A DNA stretch of 57,559 nt from Proteobacteria bacterium SG_bin4 (GTDB lineage Bacteria; Pseudomonadota; Gammaproteobacteria; Burkholderiales; Nitrosomonadaceae), in NCBI GenBank assembly GCA_002083395.1, contig LWDH01000052.1:1-57559 (forward strand), read 5' to 3'. Positions 45,269-54,314 of the stretch are shown piece after piece. The notes under the pieces were generated by a model that saw only the letters and a program-made list of their open reading frames with translations, had not been told where the DNA came from and made no database searches. Numbering within the stretch: the first letter of the stretch is position 1; the number at the start of each line of letters is the position of its first letter. The translations under genes were made by a program, and so were the position numbers.

Positions 45269-46197
45269 GAGATGACGCCTGTTTGAATGAGTCCTTGCAA
45301 TAAATTGTCCGCCGCTTCAATTTCCATGCGCTGACGCGATTCCCGCGCCAGCGATCCGACATGCGATGTCAGGGTGATATTGCCGAATTCAAGTAGCGGA
45401 CCTTGATACGGTTCCTGCTCAAACACGTCGAGCGCGGCGGCGCTGACTTTGCCCGATTTGAGCGCATCGGCCAGCGCATTTTCGTCGATCAATCCACCGC
45501 GCGCGGCGTTGATGACAATCGCTTCCGGCTTCATTGCGGCAAAAGCTTTGGCGTCCAGCAGATGATGGCTATCGGCGGAATACGGTAAATGCAATGTGAT
45601 GATGTCGGCGCTCGCCAGCAACTGCTCCAGCGGTACCCGTTTCACCCCATCCGGTACTTGTATTGCGAACGGATCGTGCGCAATCACGCTGGCTTCGAAT
45701 GCCTGGCACAAGCGTGCAACGCGGCGGCCAATATGGCCCAAGCCGACAATGCCGACAGTTTGCGCCGCCAGCAGCCGGCCTTGCGTCCGCGGCCACTCTT
45801 TCTGGCGGACAGCGCGGTCGATGGCAGCGGTTTGCCGCAACAAATTCAGAATGAATGCCATCGTCAATTCCGCAACCGCTTGCGCCGGAGCTTCCGGCGT
45901 GTTCAACACGGTAATGCCGCGCTGCTTGGCGGCATTCAAGTCGACGCTGTCCAATCCGGCGCCGCAGCGGGAAATGACTTTCAGTTGCGGCGATGCCTGA
46001 AATACCCGGTCAGTGAGCGGCTCGATACCGGCGATCAAACCGGTTGCGCCATTACTCAGTAACTCGATGATTTCATCTTCGGTGAGTTTGCGTTTGTGCG
46101 GATTGGTGACGATACGCATGCTTTTTTGCAACAGTTGTTGCAGCGGCGGATTGTTGTCGATGTCGAACGACGAAGTGGAAATAACCAAAGTGTTCAT
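45265..46197 (-). CDS. D-2-hydroxyacid dehydrogenase (phosphoglycerate dehydrogenase-like)
   Basis: This 310-residue enzyme of the D-isomer 2-hydroxyacid dehydrogenase family shows GIVGLGHIGRRVARL (NAD loop), INAARGGLIDE (catalytic Arg), ALDVFEQEP (Glu) and SHVGS (His). There is no ACT domain, so it is not the classical serine-pathway enzyme. Its ATG at 46197 overlaps the aldolase stop as TAATG. In this operon it may reduce or oxidise a 2-keto acid precursor. Confidence 0.75.
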   Translation of the reverse strand: MNTLVISTSSFDIDNNPPLQQLLQKSMRIVTNPHKRKLTEDEIIELLSNGATGLIAGIEPLTDRVFQASPQLKVISRCGAGLDSVDLNAAKQRGITVLNTPEAPAQAVAELTMAFILNLLRQTAAIDRAVRQKEWPRTQGRLLAAQTVGIVGLGHIGRRVARLCQAFEASVIAHDPFAIQVPDGVKRVPLEQLLASADIITLHLPYSADSHHLLDAKAFAAMKPEAIVINAARGGLIDENALADALKSGKVSAAALDVFEQEPYQGPLLEFGNITLTSHVGSLARESRQRMEIEAADNLLQGLIQTGVIS

Positions 46198-46964
46198 TAT
46201 TTTTTCAGTGCAGCACGAATGATTTGTAAGTGATTGCGGCAAATGGCGTCGAGAATGCGGATATCCAATGCGTAGCCAAGGAAATTGAAACCGGCTGAGA
46301 TGCGCTGCTGCAAGGCTTGCGGATCGGGTTCGATGACATGAATGCCGCCGGGTTTTCCAGCGCGGCGTCCGGCTTCCAACACATTCGCGATGGCGGCTTG
46401 CACGTCGGGATGATTCAAATCGCCGGGGCGACCCATCGAACCGGATAAATCGTACGGGCCAATGATATAGGCATCAATACCGGGCACCGCCAGAATCTCA
46501 TCAATGGCCTTGACTGCATCGACATGCTCGATCATGACGACGATTACCGCATTGTCTTCCAGCCAGGCGCGGTATGCCTGAAAGCTCGCGCCGTAGCCTT
46601 GCGCACGCGCCAGCCCGACGCCGCGTTGTCCGCGTGGCGGGTAATAGACGCCGTCGACTGCCGCTTTGGCGTCGGCGGCGGATTTGATCATCGGCACCAT
46701 AACGCCGGTTGCTCCGGCATCCATAACGCGCTTGATCTGATCGGGATGGTTCGACGTCAGGCGCACAATCGCCGGGCATTGCTTGGCATCGAGCACCTGG
46801 ATAATGGCTTGCACTTCGCTCAGTTCCAGCACGCTGTGTTCGGTATCCAGCACCAGCCAATCGAATCCGGCGGATGCCATGATTTCGGCAATCGACGGAT
46901 GCCCCAGCGTGACCCACGAACCGATGGTTAATTCCGAGCGGTTCAATTTTGCTTTTAATGACAT
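46197..46964 (-). CDS. HpcH/HpaI-type class II aldolase
   Basis: This 255-residue protein has WVTLGHPSIAEIMASAGFDWLVLDTEHS, VRLTSNHPDQIKRVMDAGA, MIEHVDAVKAIDEI and YIIGPYDLSGSMG; the Glu and Asp of the last two bind the metal. Such aldolases join or split pyruvate and an aldehyde to give 2-keto-3-deoxy acids. Next to a KdsB-like enzyme it could make the ulosonic acid that is then activated. The start is 13 bases after the cytidylyltransferase stop. Confidence 0.8.
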   Translation of the reverse strand: MSLKAKLNRSELTIGSWVTLGHPSIAEIMASAGFDWLVLDTEHSVLELSEVQAIIQVLDAKQCPAIVRLTSNHPDQIKRVMDAGATGVMVPMIKSAADAKAAVDGVYYPPRGQRGVGLARAQGYGASFQAYRAWLEDNAVIVVMIEHVDAVKAIDEILAVPGIDAYIIGPYDLSGSMGRPGDLNHPDVQAAIANVLEAGRRAGKPGGIHVIEPDPQALQQRISAGFNFLGYALDIRILDAICRNHLQIIRAALKK

Positions 46965-46977
46965 GGCGATCCTGATT

Positions 46978-47727
46978 CTAGTAATGGGAGAGCAACGGAT
47001 CCGATGCCATCAATTTCTCGACGCGCTGCAGATCGGCCATAGTATCGACCGCTTGCGTGTTGTATTCGGTATGCACCATACGCACCGGCAGGCCGTGTTC
47101 AAGCAGGCGCAACATATCGATCGACTCCAGTTGTTCCAAAGGCGTCGGCGTCAGGCGGGTGTATTGAAACAACAGATCGCGGCGGAACGGAATGATGCAC
47201 ACTTGCTTGTACGCGGCGGTATTGGCAAATCCGCTTTTGGCCAGCGTCGGAATCGGACGGCGCGACATATACAATGCATTGCCTTTCTGATCCATCACGA
47301 CTTTGATGGTATTGACGTCGAGATAGTCAGCTTCCTGGTCGATTTTTTTGACCAAATTGACACAACCCAACTGCGGATCGTGTTTGAACGGCGCGACGGC
47401 GGTATCGACCATGTTCGGATGCGTCATCGGCTCGTCGCCTTGCACCATCACGATCAAATCCGCATCCAGGTTTGTTACCGCTTCGGCAACGCGGTCGCTG
47501 GCGCGCTCGTGGGTGTCGGCGGTCATAATGACTTTGGCGCCGAAACCTTCCGCAATCTCACGGATTTCTTCGTCGCAAGTCGCGATATAAGTAGCATTGA
47601 TCGATTGGCTCATAGCGACACGCTTGTAAATATGTTCGATCATCGGGCGGCCGAGGATTTTCGCGACCGGCTTGCCCGGAAAACGGGATGAGCCCATGCG
47701 GGCGGGAATAACAGCGATTGTTTTCAT
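46978..47727 (-). CDS. KdsB-like CMP-sugar cytidylyltransferase
   Basis: This 249-residue nucleotidyltransferase has IPARMGSSRFPGKPV (about 7-21), the metal-binding region VQGDEP and a PIPTLAKSG segment, as in 3-deoxy-manno-octulosonate cytidylyltransferase. It transfers CMP to a 2-keto-3-deoxy sugar acid. It is probably not the sole Kdo enzyme: it heads a dedicated sugar operon, and housekeeping kdsB usually sits elsewhere. The promoter lies in 47728-48004, shared with the divergent glycan genes. Confidence 0.75.
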   Translation of the reverse strand: MKTIAVIPARMGSSRFPGKPVAKILGRPMIEHIYKRVAMSQSINATYIATCDEEIREIAEGFGAKVIMTADTHERASDRVAEAVTNLDADLIVMVQGDEPMTHPNMVDTAVAPFKHDPQLGCVNLVKKIDQEADYLDVNTIKVVMDQKGNALYMSRRPIPTLAKSGFANTAAYKQVCIIPFRRDLLFQYTRLTPTPLEQLESIDMLRLLEHGLPVRMVHTEYNTQAVDTMADLQRVEKLMASDPLLSHY

Positions 47728-48004
47728 GAAAATTTCGTAGGTTGAGTGAATGGGCGGGTTAATAAAATTAGGTGAAAAACGATGTGCTGATTATCAGGTT
47801 TTTCTACTGTTCTGAGCAATATTTATTGTTGATTTTTGCGGGTTTGTTGCATCGGTGGCATTATTTTGCGAAGGAGTTCGATGCGCTGCTGGTAATTGAG
47901 AGGTTGCCAGAGTAAAATGGCGCGCTTTACGGAATCTACTGTTAAATCTAGGAAAAACTTGAGATGTTGCGTTTCCTGAATATTATGACCACCGAAACAC
48001 AGTC
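47728..48004. promoter_or_regulatory. Divergent promoter region of two surface-glycan units
   Basis: This 277-base gap separates the minus-strand CMP-sugar operon from the plus-strand glycan genes and must hold both promoters. It includes the small leader ORF at 47964. No repeat or other gene was seen. Confidence 0.4.
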
Positions 48005-48008
48005 ATGA
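47964..48008 (+). CDS. Possible 14-residue leader ORF coupled to the glycan gene
   Basis: ATG 47964 opens MLRFLNIMTTETQS; its TGA overlaps the ATG of the next gene as ATGA. An AGGA lies about 10 bases upstream. It may couple translation of the downstream gene, or be chance. Confidence 0.3.
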   Translation: MLRFLNIMTTETQS

Positions 48009-49270
48009 AAGCTCTTTTTTTTCTACGTCACTATAACGATATCGATCATGTGACACCGGTCATTTACAAATGGATCAGTTCCGGCCATCAATGCGATGTG
48101 GTGTTGATCGGCTCCACGCAATTCCGCCGCGACTTCCGCGTCAAATATTTGAGTCAACTCCAGGGCGTGCGCGTTGCGCACATGAAAGAACTGTTCCCGC
48201 TGCTCGAGTATGTCAAATGGCGCTTGCAAATGCTGATGCTGACGCGCAATGTCCGGCGTATCAAAGTGATCGGCAGAATCGCTGAAAAACTCGCCGAACG
48301 CTTCGATGAACGCCAACGCGAACCGCTGTGGCGGCATACCGCCGAATTTCTACTAAACCGCTGTTTTGGCAACGATACCAAAGGCGTGGTGGCATTTGAC
48401 TGGATCGAGCGCAATTCGGTGATCTGTGTCGAATGGGTGGAAGTCGTCGTGGCGATTGCCAGGCACCGGGGTTTCGGCACGGTTTCGCTGCCGCACGGTG
48501 ACAGTCCGCATTACAGTCAATTGATCCGCCGCGGTGAACGGCGCGTCGAACCCGATGTCACGTTTTCGGCAGCAACCATCTTCGATCGGGTAGTCGTGCC
48601 TAATGAGTTATGTTCGGTGCGTTTCCGTCCATTCATGAACGAGCGCCAGTTGGCCGTATTAGGCTCACCCCGCTATTGCGAAGAATGGTTGAAAATTCTG
48701 TCCGGCTTGATGCCGCCGTCGCCGCTGGTGCGCTCCGACAGCCGGTTGAAAATTGTCATGTTCCTGCGCAAAGCCAACTTCACCACCTTCTGGGAAGAAG
48801 TCAGCGAAGTGGTGCATCTGATCGCCGAGTTTCCCGATGTCGAACTGATTATCAAACCGCATACCCGTAGTGGCTGGAAACAATCTCTAACGACCGACAG
48901 CTCGATCAAGAAACTGCCGAATGTCCGGGTTGCCAGCGACGATGCGCATTCCGTACATTTGATGAACTGGGCCGACGTCATTATCGATTTGGCGACATCG
49001 GTCGTGTTCGAAGCGGTACGCGCGAAAAAACCGGTGCTGGCTGCGGATTATCTGATTGCCGCACGCTCCGCCGTGGCCTATTACATGCCGGAAACGGAAC
49101 TGAAATGCCGCGACGATGTGTACGAAAAAATCAACGGTTTTCTAACCAATGGAACCGATGCTTTCTACATCGAAGAGCACCGGCAACGTTTCTTGGATGA
49201 AATGCTGGATTATCCGGATGCCAACGTATTGCCGCGCTATGTAGCGCTGCTGGAACAAGCGGCGGGCTGA
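48005..49270 (+). CDS. Putative GT-B surface-glycan transferase
   Basis: This 421-residue cytoplasmic protein has a GT-B-like outline: N-terminal FFLRHYNDIDHVTPVIYKW, a middle SLPHGDS, and a C-terminal half with VELIIKPHTRSG and the donor-site-like DVIIDLATSVVFEA. The C-terminal half is similar to CDP-glycerol glycerophosphotransferases and capsule enzymes. I infer transfer of a sugar or polyol phosphate to a surface glycan. It leads the plus-strand glycan set next to the CMP-sugar operon. Confidence 0.5.
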   Translation: MKALFFLRHYNDIDHVTPVIYKWISSGHQCDVVLIGSTQFRRDFRVKYLSQLQGVRVAHMKELFPLLEYVKWRLQMLMLTRNVRRIKVIGRIAEKLAERFDERQREPLWRHTAEFLLNRCFGNDTKGVVAFDWIERNSVICVEWVEVVVAIARHRGFGTVSLPHGDSPHYSQLIRRGERRVEPDVTFSAATIFDRVVVPNELCSVRFRPFMNERQLAVLGSPRYCEEWLKILSGLMPPSPLVRSDSRLKIVMFLRKANFTTFWEEVSEVVHLIAEFPDVELIIKPHTRSGWKQSLTTDSSIKKLPNVRVASDDAHSVHLMNWADVIIDLATSVVFEAVRAKKPVLAADYLIAARSAVAYYMPETELKCRDDVYEKINGFLTNGTDAFYIEEHRQRFLDEMLDYPDANVLPRYVALLEQAAG

Positions 49271-49329
49271 CTGCATCTTCTTGGCCAAGATTTACCCGCT
49301 AACAAACCGTCAGACCCTGAGGTGGTGAA

Positions 49330-50094
49330 ATGCGAGCAAAAGATATACTAAACGAGCTGGTGGTGGCGGCTTACAAATTAAAAGGCGGCTATACCGATGT
49401 CACGGTCAGAGGCCAGCATTTGCGCATTTCCGTCGACCACTTGCGCACGCTCAACCGCGCCCGGACTTATTCGAAGAAAGAACCCGATACCCTCGACTGG
49501 CTGGATAGCTTTGAACCGGGGTCGAATTACTTCGATATCGGTGCGAATATCGGCCAGTACTCGCTGTATCCGGCGAGGAAATACGGCGCTCAGGTAAAAA
49601 CGTTTGCGTTTGAACCGCAGAGCAATAACTATTACGCGCTCAACAAGAATATCTACCTGAACAATCTGAGCGAGCATATTTTGTCCTACTGCGTCGCGGT
49701 TTCCGGGAAAAGCGAATTTTCCAAATTGTATATTCCCAAGTTCATTCCCGGCGGCAATCGTTCGCAGTTCGGGCATGAAGATCTGGAAAACATGAAAATG
49801 GCGGCCACGCATGTGCAAGGTATGTTTGGCGTGACTTTGGATGACTTATGCGAGAAATGGGGTTTTCCGTATCCGAATTATATGAAAATCGACGTTGACG
49901 GCATCGAAATTCCGATTCTCGAAGGCGCAGCGGCCGTGTTGAAAAACCCGGCGTTGAAATCGGTCATCATCGAACTCGGCACCGCAACCGAACAGGAAAA
50001 AGCCATCGCTTTGATGCAGCAAGCCGGTCTGGTGGTCACGCAACGGCCGTCGAAGAACTGGGGTGAATCGTATTTGATTTTCGGCAGAGCGTGA
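49330..50094 (+). CDS. FkbM-family methyltransferase
   Basis: This 254-residue SAM enzyme has FDIGANIGQYSLYPARKYG (SAM motif I, about 67-85), FAFEPQSNNYYALNKNI and MKIDVDGIEIPILEGA, a triad of segments typical of FkbM proteins. These O-methylate sugars in many surface-glycan clusters. The ATG at 49330 has GAGGTGG upstream. The MITE-like element lies about 130 bases after its stop. Confidence 0.8.
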   Translation: MRAKDILNELVVAAYKLKGGYTDVTVRGQHLRISVDHLRTLNRARTYSKKEPDTLDWLDSFEPGSNYFDIGANIGQYSLYPARKYGAQVKTFAFEPQSNNYYALNKNIYLNNLSEHILSYCVAVSGKSEFSKLYIPKFIPGGNRSQFGHEDLENMKMAATHVQGMFGVTLDDLCEKWGFPYPNYMKIDVDGIEIPILEGAAAVLKNPALKSVIIELGTATEQEKAIALMQQAGLVVTQRPSKNWGESYLIFGRA

Positions 50095-50224
50095 TTCTCA
50101 GGGAACCACGAGAAATTCAGAGTTTTAAACAAAGCGAGACGGGAACAAAAATATTGACGCAGCATATGAACGATATGTAAGGAAATAATTTTTGTGAGCA
50201 ACGATGTATTGTGACGAAATATGA
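50095..50224. other. Intergenic segment before MITE-like repeat B
   Basis: About 130 AT-rich bases have no gene. A small dyad CATAT...ATATG (50163-50177) is present. It may be old repeat sequence, but I could not match it elsewhere in the window. Confidence 0.3.
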
Positions 50225-50370
50225 GAGACCTTTGCACGGTGTCATGAGCGGTACGAGAATAAGGCAAAAATTTGCGAAAAAGCGGAGTTTACACGAGGTA
50301 AATGAGCATTTTTCGCGAATTTTTAACGCAATTATCGTGTCGCGCAGTAACCGTGCAAAGGTCTCTATGA
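50220..50370. mobile_element. MITE-like repeat B with perfect inverted ends and target duplication
   Basis: A 141-base element (50225-50365) starts GAGACCTTTGCACGG and ends with its exact reverse complement, a 15-bp terminal inverted repeat. It is flanked on both sides by TATGA (50220-50224 and 50366-50370), a 5-bp target duplication. GAGACCTTTGCA ends resemble those of IS5-group elements such as Neisseria IS1106. The interior shares AAGGCAAAAA, GCGnAGTTTA, TAAATGAGCATT and TTTTTAAC with element A. It has no coding capacity and ends 21 bases before the GT2 start codon. Confidence 0.85.
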
Positions 50371-50386
50371 ATTTTTAGGCTAGCCG

Positions 50387-51391
50387 ATGAGTGATCGCAT
50401 TGCTCCTGTCATCGATGTTGTCATTCCTGTTTACAATGCACCGGAATTGACCCGGCGCTGTATCGACTCCGTTATCACCCACCTCAGCCCGTCGATCCGC
50501 ACCATTCATATCCAGAACGATGCATCCGGCGAAGAAACACGGTCGATGCTCGATCATTTACCGTATCCGTCAGTGCAGGTTTTTCACGCGCCGGTCAATC
50601 AAGGCTACGGCAAATCGGTGAACGATGCGGTGGCGCGCTCCGATGCCGAACTGGTGCTGGTGCTCAATTCCGATCTCGAAATCAGCTCGAATTTTCTGCC
50701 GCTGCTGTGCGGCGCATTGGCGGCCGATCCCAAGTTGGCGGTGATCAGTCCGAGTGAAACAGCGATGCCTGCGGAAAAAATCAACCACTACCAGCGGCAA
50801 CCGGGCGGTTACCTTACGACTTATCGCTTCAGAGGTTACGGTTTCCTGATCCGCCGCGTGGTTTTCCTGGCGATGGGCGGATTCGATGCGCAATTTGGCC
50901 GAGGTTATTACGAAGATACCGATCTCGGACGCCGCTTGGATCAGCAGGGCTGGCGCATGGGGTTGCATCCGGAAGCAATAGTGCAGCATAAAACCGGCGC
51001 TTCGTTTGGCCGCGGCCAAGCATACCGGGAATTGGTGGAGCGCAACCGCAAGCTGTATTTCTCACGCTATCCGCAAGCACAACAAAATGTGCTGGTGGTA
51101 TCGGGCGCCGAAGTATCGGCTGAATTAAGCAACGTGATCGAACAAGTGATGCGCCAAGGCGGACGCTTGCATTGGCTGACGCCGGAACGGCTGCCAAAAT
51201 TATCTTGCCTGCAAATGCAGAATAGCGTATTGAGTTTGCGCGGGCTGCTGAAAATCCTGTTGCGCGGCTGGTCGCGCGAAGATAAACGCATCACCGCCAT
51301 CTGGTTATCGCCACCGATTGCTTTTTGGGCACGAGCAATGTTGATGCTGCTTGGCCGTTTGCGACGGCTGGAAATACGGCAATGGCAATAA
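50387..51391 (+). CDS. Family 2 glycosyltransferase
   Basis: This 334-residue GT-A enzyme has IDVVIPVYNAPELTRRCIDS (about 8-27), the acidic metal site LNSDLEIS and the FDAQFGRGYYEDTDLGRRL acceptor region (ED as catalytic pair). It resembles rhamnosyl- or other deoxyhexosyl-transferases of surface glycans. AGG seven bases upstream supports ATG 50387. The MITE-like element just upstream has replaced or added promoter sequence. It overlaps the ligase gene by ten bases. Confidence 0.8.
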   Translation: MSDRIAPVIDVVIPVYNAPELTRRCIDSVITHLSPSIRTIHIQNDASGEETRSMLDHLPYPSVQVFHAPVNQGYGKSVNDAVARSDAELVLVLNSDLEISSNFLPLLCGALAADPKLAVISPSETAMPAEKINHYQRQPGGYLTTYRFRGYGFLIRRVVFLAMGGFDAQFGRGYYEDTDLGRRLDQQGWRMGLHPEAIVQHKTGASFGRGQAYRELVERNRKLYFSRYPQAQQNVLVVSGAEVSAELSNVIEQVMRQGGRLHWLTPERLPKLSCLQMQNSVLSLRGLLKILLRGWSREDKRITAIWLSPPIAFWARAMLMLLGRLRRLEIRQWQ

Positions 51392-52587
51392 CCGGCTCGA
51401 TACTGACCGACAGCCGCCGGGAGTGGTTGATCCGCCTTGCATTGGTGGTTTTTTGCGCCGGGCTTTGGCGTAACGAACTGAATTTCCTTGCTTTTCCTTT
51501 GCTTGTCGTTGCCTGGGTACTCGACGGTGGTTTGAATCGATTGCTTCACGCGCTCAAGCAGCCGCTGGTGCAGGCGATTTTGATACTCTGTTTATGGCTG
51601 CTGGCCGGTTTGATGTGGAGCGACGAGCCTTGGGATGGCCGGTTAAAGTGGCTGAAGTATTTCATCTGGCTGCTGCTGATTCCCCTTTTTGCATTGCTGA
51701 CCAAAGCGCGTTTGCCGTGGGCAATTGGCGCTTTGATCGCGGGTTATCTGACGGCGCTGGGTTTGGGTATTCACCAGTGGCTGGTGATCGGCGAACAAGG
51801 CATCCAAGCATTGAACATGTCGTATTTGAGTTTCTCCGCCATGCTCGGCGCCGGAGCAATCGTGCTGGCCGGGCTTGCCTGCATGAGCCGGTCGCTGCTA
51901 TTGCAACTGGTGTTGTGGGCGGCGGCCATCGCGTTGATTTACGTTCAATTTCATCAGTATGGGCGGGTGCTTTTGCTGGCTACGCTGGGCGCCATCGTGT
52001 TGCAGGTTTATTGGCGCTATCGCATCAACCTGCGTAAATTTGCCGCATTTTTTATCGCGATTGTGATCACCGCCGGAATTTTTGCCTACACCAGCCCGGC
52101 TTTTCAGGAACGGATAAAACTGGCGCAAGGCGATATCGAATTGCTGCAACAAGGCAATTTCAGTTCCAGTCTCGGTTATCGTTTGGCGATGTGGGATGTG
52201 GGATTGCACGCGATCGCCGAGCATCCGTGGACAGGACTCGGAACCGGTGCGCCAACGCGTTATTTCGATACCACGATCCAGACGTACAAAGACGGCTTGT
52301 ACCGTGATTTACCGGCGTTTCAGAAAACCTCGCATTATCACAACGATTGGATCGAGATCGGCATGCATATCGGGATACCGGGAATGCTGATCTTGTTGTT
52401 ATTTTACTGGGGCTGGTATCAGGCTTTTCACCGGAATGGACTGGCGGTGCTCGGCATCGGTTTGGTGAGCTATGCGATGCTGGCGGGACAAACCGATGCT
52501 TTTCTGATTTTTAGCCGGATGCCGGTGTTATTGCTGAGCATCACCGCCATTGCAATGGCCTGGCAGCGGCAACCAGCGGACACTTGA
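51382..52587 (+). CDS. O-antigen ligase/polymerase-like membrane protein
   Basis: This 401-residue inner-membrane protein has about ten helices and, between late helices, a large periplasmic loop with GLGTGAPTRYF and HYHNDWIEIGMHIGIPG, the His-containing region typical of WaaL/Wzy O-antigen ligases. It joins or polymerises undecaprenyl-linked glycan at the periplasmic side. The ATG at 51382 lies inside the end of the GT2 gene, so translation is coupled. Confidence 0.75.
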   Translation: MAITGSILTDSRREWLIRLALVVFCAGLWRNELNFLAFPLLVVAWVLDGGLNRLLHALKQPLVQAILILCLWLLAGLMWSDEPWDGRLKWLKYFIWLLLIPLFALLTKARLPWAIGALIAGYLTALGLGIHQWLVIGEQGIQALNMSYLSFSAMLGAGAIVLAGLACMSRSLLLQLVLWAAAIALIYVQFHQYGRVLLLATLGAIVLQVYWRYRINLRKFAAFFIAIVITAGIFAYTSPAFQERIKLAQGDIELLQQGNFSSSLGYRLAMWDVGLHAIAEHPWTGLGTGAPTRYFDTTIQTYKDGLYRDLPAFQKTSHYHNDWIEIGMHIGIPGMLILLLFYWGWYQAFHRNGLAVLGIGLVSYAMLAGQTDAFLIFSRMPVLLLSITAIAMAWQRQPADT

Positions 52588-52592
52588 ACGCG

Positions 52593-53579
52593 ATGCTACC
52601 AGAACCGATCGCTACTGAGCCAAACCCGGTTTGTTATTTATGCGGACAGCCGGGCGCAGTGTTATATCCCCGTCTGACCGACCGGTTATTCGGCGCACCG
52701 GGCGAGTGGACGCTTAAACGATGCCCGTCGCCAAGCTGCGGTTTGGTCTGGCTGGATCCCCGGCCAACCGCCGCTGACATTGGCAAAGCCTATCAAACTT
52801 ACTATACCCACGATCATGCCGGTCACCGGCAACTCACGCGCATGGCGCGCATCGCGCGCGGCCTGTTGCACCCGCTCAGCGTCATCCTGTTGGGATTGCG
52901 GCAAGAACGCCGCCGCTACAAACGCATTTATCTCGATCAGACATTGCCGGGGCGGTTGCTGGAAGCCGGTTGCGGCAACGGCAAGCGCCTGGCGCGAATG
53001 CAAAAATCCGGCTGGCTGGTCGCCGGGCAGGAAGTCGATCCGCTCGCGGCAGATCACGTGCGGCAGAAATATGGAATCGCGGTGCATCTGGGGCCGCTGG
53101 AGACGATCGACGCCGCGGAACCCTACGATGCGATTATCATGAGTCATGTGATCGAGCATGTGCACGACCCGCTGGCAATGCTGCAAACCTGTCACCGCTT
53201 GCTCAAAAAAGACGGCGTGATCGTGCTGCTGACGCCGAATACCGCCAGTTACGGCCATCGCACCTTCGCCGCCGATTGGCGTGGCCTCGAACCGCCGCGG
53301 CATTTGCACTTGTTCAATTCCACCACTCTAACGCAGCTCGCGGGAAAAGCTGGATTCGGCGGCGTGCAAACCTGGACCACGCCGGTCGGCGCGTACGGCA
53401 TCGGGCAGAGCAGCCGGTCAGCGGCGGAATTAGCGGATACCGCGCAGCTAAACACCGGCCGTATCACGGTTCGCGATGTGCTACGGGGATTCCGGTTTCA
53501 GGTGGCTGCCAGCTTGCGTTTCCGGTTCGATAAAAACTCGGGCGAGGAATGTGTGCTAATCGCCAAGAAAATTTCTTAA
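52593..53579 (+). CDS. SAM methyltransferase with N-terminal zinc ribbon
   Basis: This 328-residue protein has an N-terminal Zn-binding pattern (CYLCG ... CPSPSC) followed by a class I methyltransferase with LLEAGCGNGKRLARM (motif I), IIMSHVIEHVHDP and LLTPNTASYG. The ribbon is typical of sugar C-methyltransferases acting on NDP-sugars. A TTG at 52584 overlapping the ligase stop is an alternative start. It probably decorates the same surface glycan. Confidence 0.75.
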   Translation: MLPEPIATEPNPVCYLCGQPGAVLYPRLTDRLFGAPGEWTLKRCPSPSCGLVWLDPRPTAADIGKAYQTYYTHDHAGHRQLTRMARIARGLLHPLSVILLGLRQERRRYKRIYLDQTLPGRLLEAGCGNGKRLARMQKSGWLVAGQEVDPLAADHVRQKYGIAVHLGPLETIDAAEPYDAIIMSHVIEHVHDPLAMLQTCHRLLKKDGVIVLLTPNTASYGHRTFAADWRGLEPPRHLHLFNSTTLTQLAGKAGFGGVQTWTTPVGAYGIGQSSRSAAELADTAQLNTGRITVRDVLRGFRFQVAASLRFRFDKNSGEECVLIAKKIS

Positions 53580-53597
53580 CTTTCACTGATTTTAAAA

Positions 53598-54275
53598 ATG
53601 AACAAGCAATCTAACCGATCCGGCATTGCCCCGGTCGATCCGCTCATCGAAACCTATATGCGCGAGCTGTTGGCGCATACCGATCATCCGGTGTTGCTGG
53701 ATATGGAAGATTATGCACGGCGCAATAATTTTCCGATCGTCAACCGGCTGGCGGGTGTTTTTCTCGAAACCCAGGCGAAAATGATCGACGCCAAGCGGGT
53801 ATTCGAATTCGGCAGCGGCTATGGCTATTCAGCCTACTGGTTCGCGCGTGCGGTCGGCGACGATGGCTGGGTGATATGCAGCGACTCGAACGCGCAAAAC
53901 CGCGAGCGAGCGCAACAATACTTAACGCAAGCGGCGCTGTGGCAACGCGTGCAGTTCAACACCGGCCTAGCGCAGGAAGTTTTTGCCCAAACCGAAGGGC
54001 TGTTCGACATTTGCTATAACGACGTCGACAAACACGCCTACCCGGAAGTCTGGCGGCTGGCGAAAGACCGGATCCGGCCGGGCGGACTGTATATCGCGGA
54101 TAACGTGCTATGGCGCGGGCGGGTTGCGATGGAAACGCATCAAGACGCATCCCCAGGCTCCACCGCAGCCATCGCCGAACATAACCGGCTGATTTTCAAC
54201 GACCCGGACTTCGACGCATTCATCAATCCAACGCGCGATGGGTTGGTGGTGGCGCGGAGGAAAACTATCGGTTAA
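53598..54275 (+). CDS. O-methyltransferase (caffeoyl-CoA OMT family)
   Basis: This 225-residue SAM-dependent enzyme has RVFEFGSGYGYSAYWFARA (about 64-82), the metal-site-like CYNDVDKHAYPEVW and YIADNVLWRGRV, which match the class I O-methyltransferase family. The substrate may be a sugar hydroxyl, given the neighbours, though relatives act on phenolics. It ends the plus-strand glycan set and is convergent with the HNH gene. Confidence 0.75.
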   Translation: MNKQSNRSGIAPVDPLIETYMRELLAHTDHPVLLDMEDYARRNNFPIVNRLAGVFLETQAKMIDAKRVFEFGSGYGYSAYWFARAVGDDGWVICSDSNAQNRERAQQYLTQAALWQRVQFNTGLAQEVFAQTEGLFDICYNDVDKHAYPEVWRLAKDRIRPGGLYIADNVLWRGRVAMETHQDASPGSTAAIAEHNRLIFNDPDFDAFINPTRDGLVVARRKTIG

Positions 54276-54314
54276 GTGATGGGTTTTTAGTCATTGCAAC
54301 TTACCGTTCTAACA

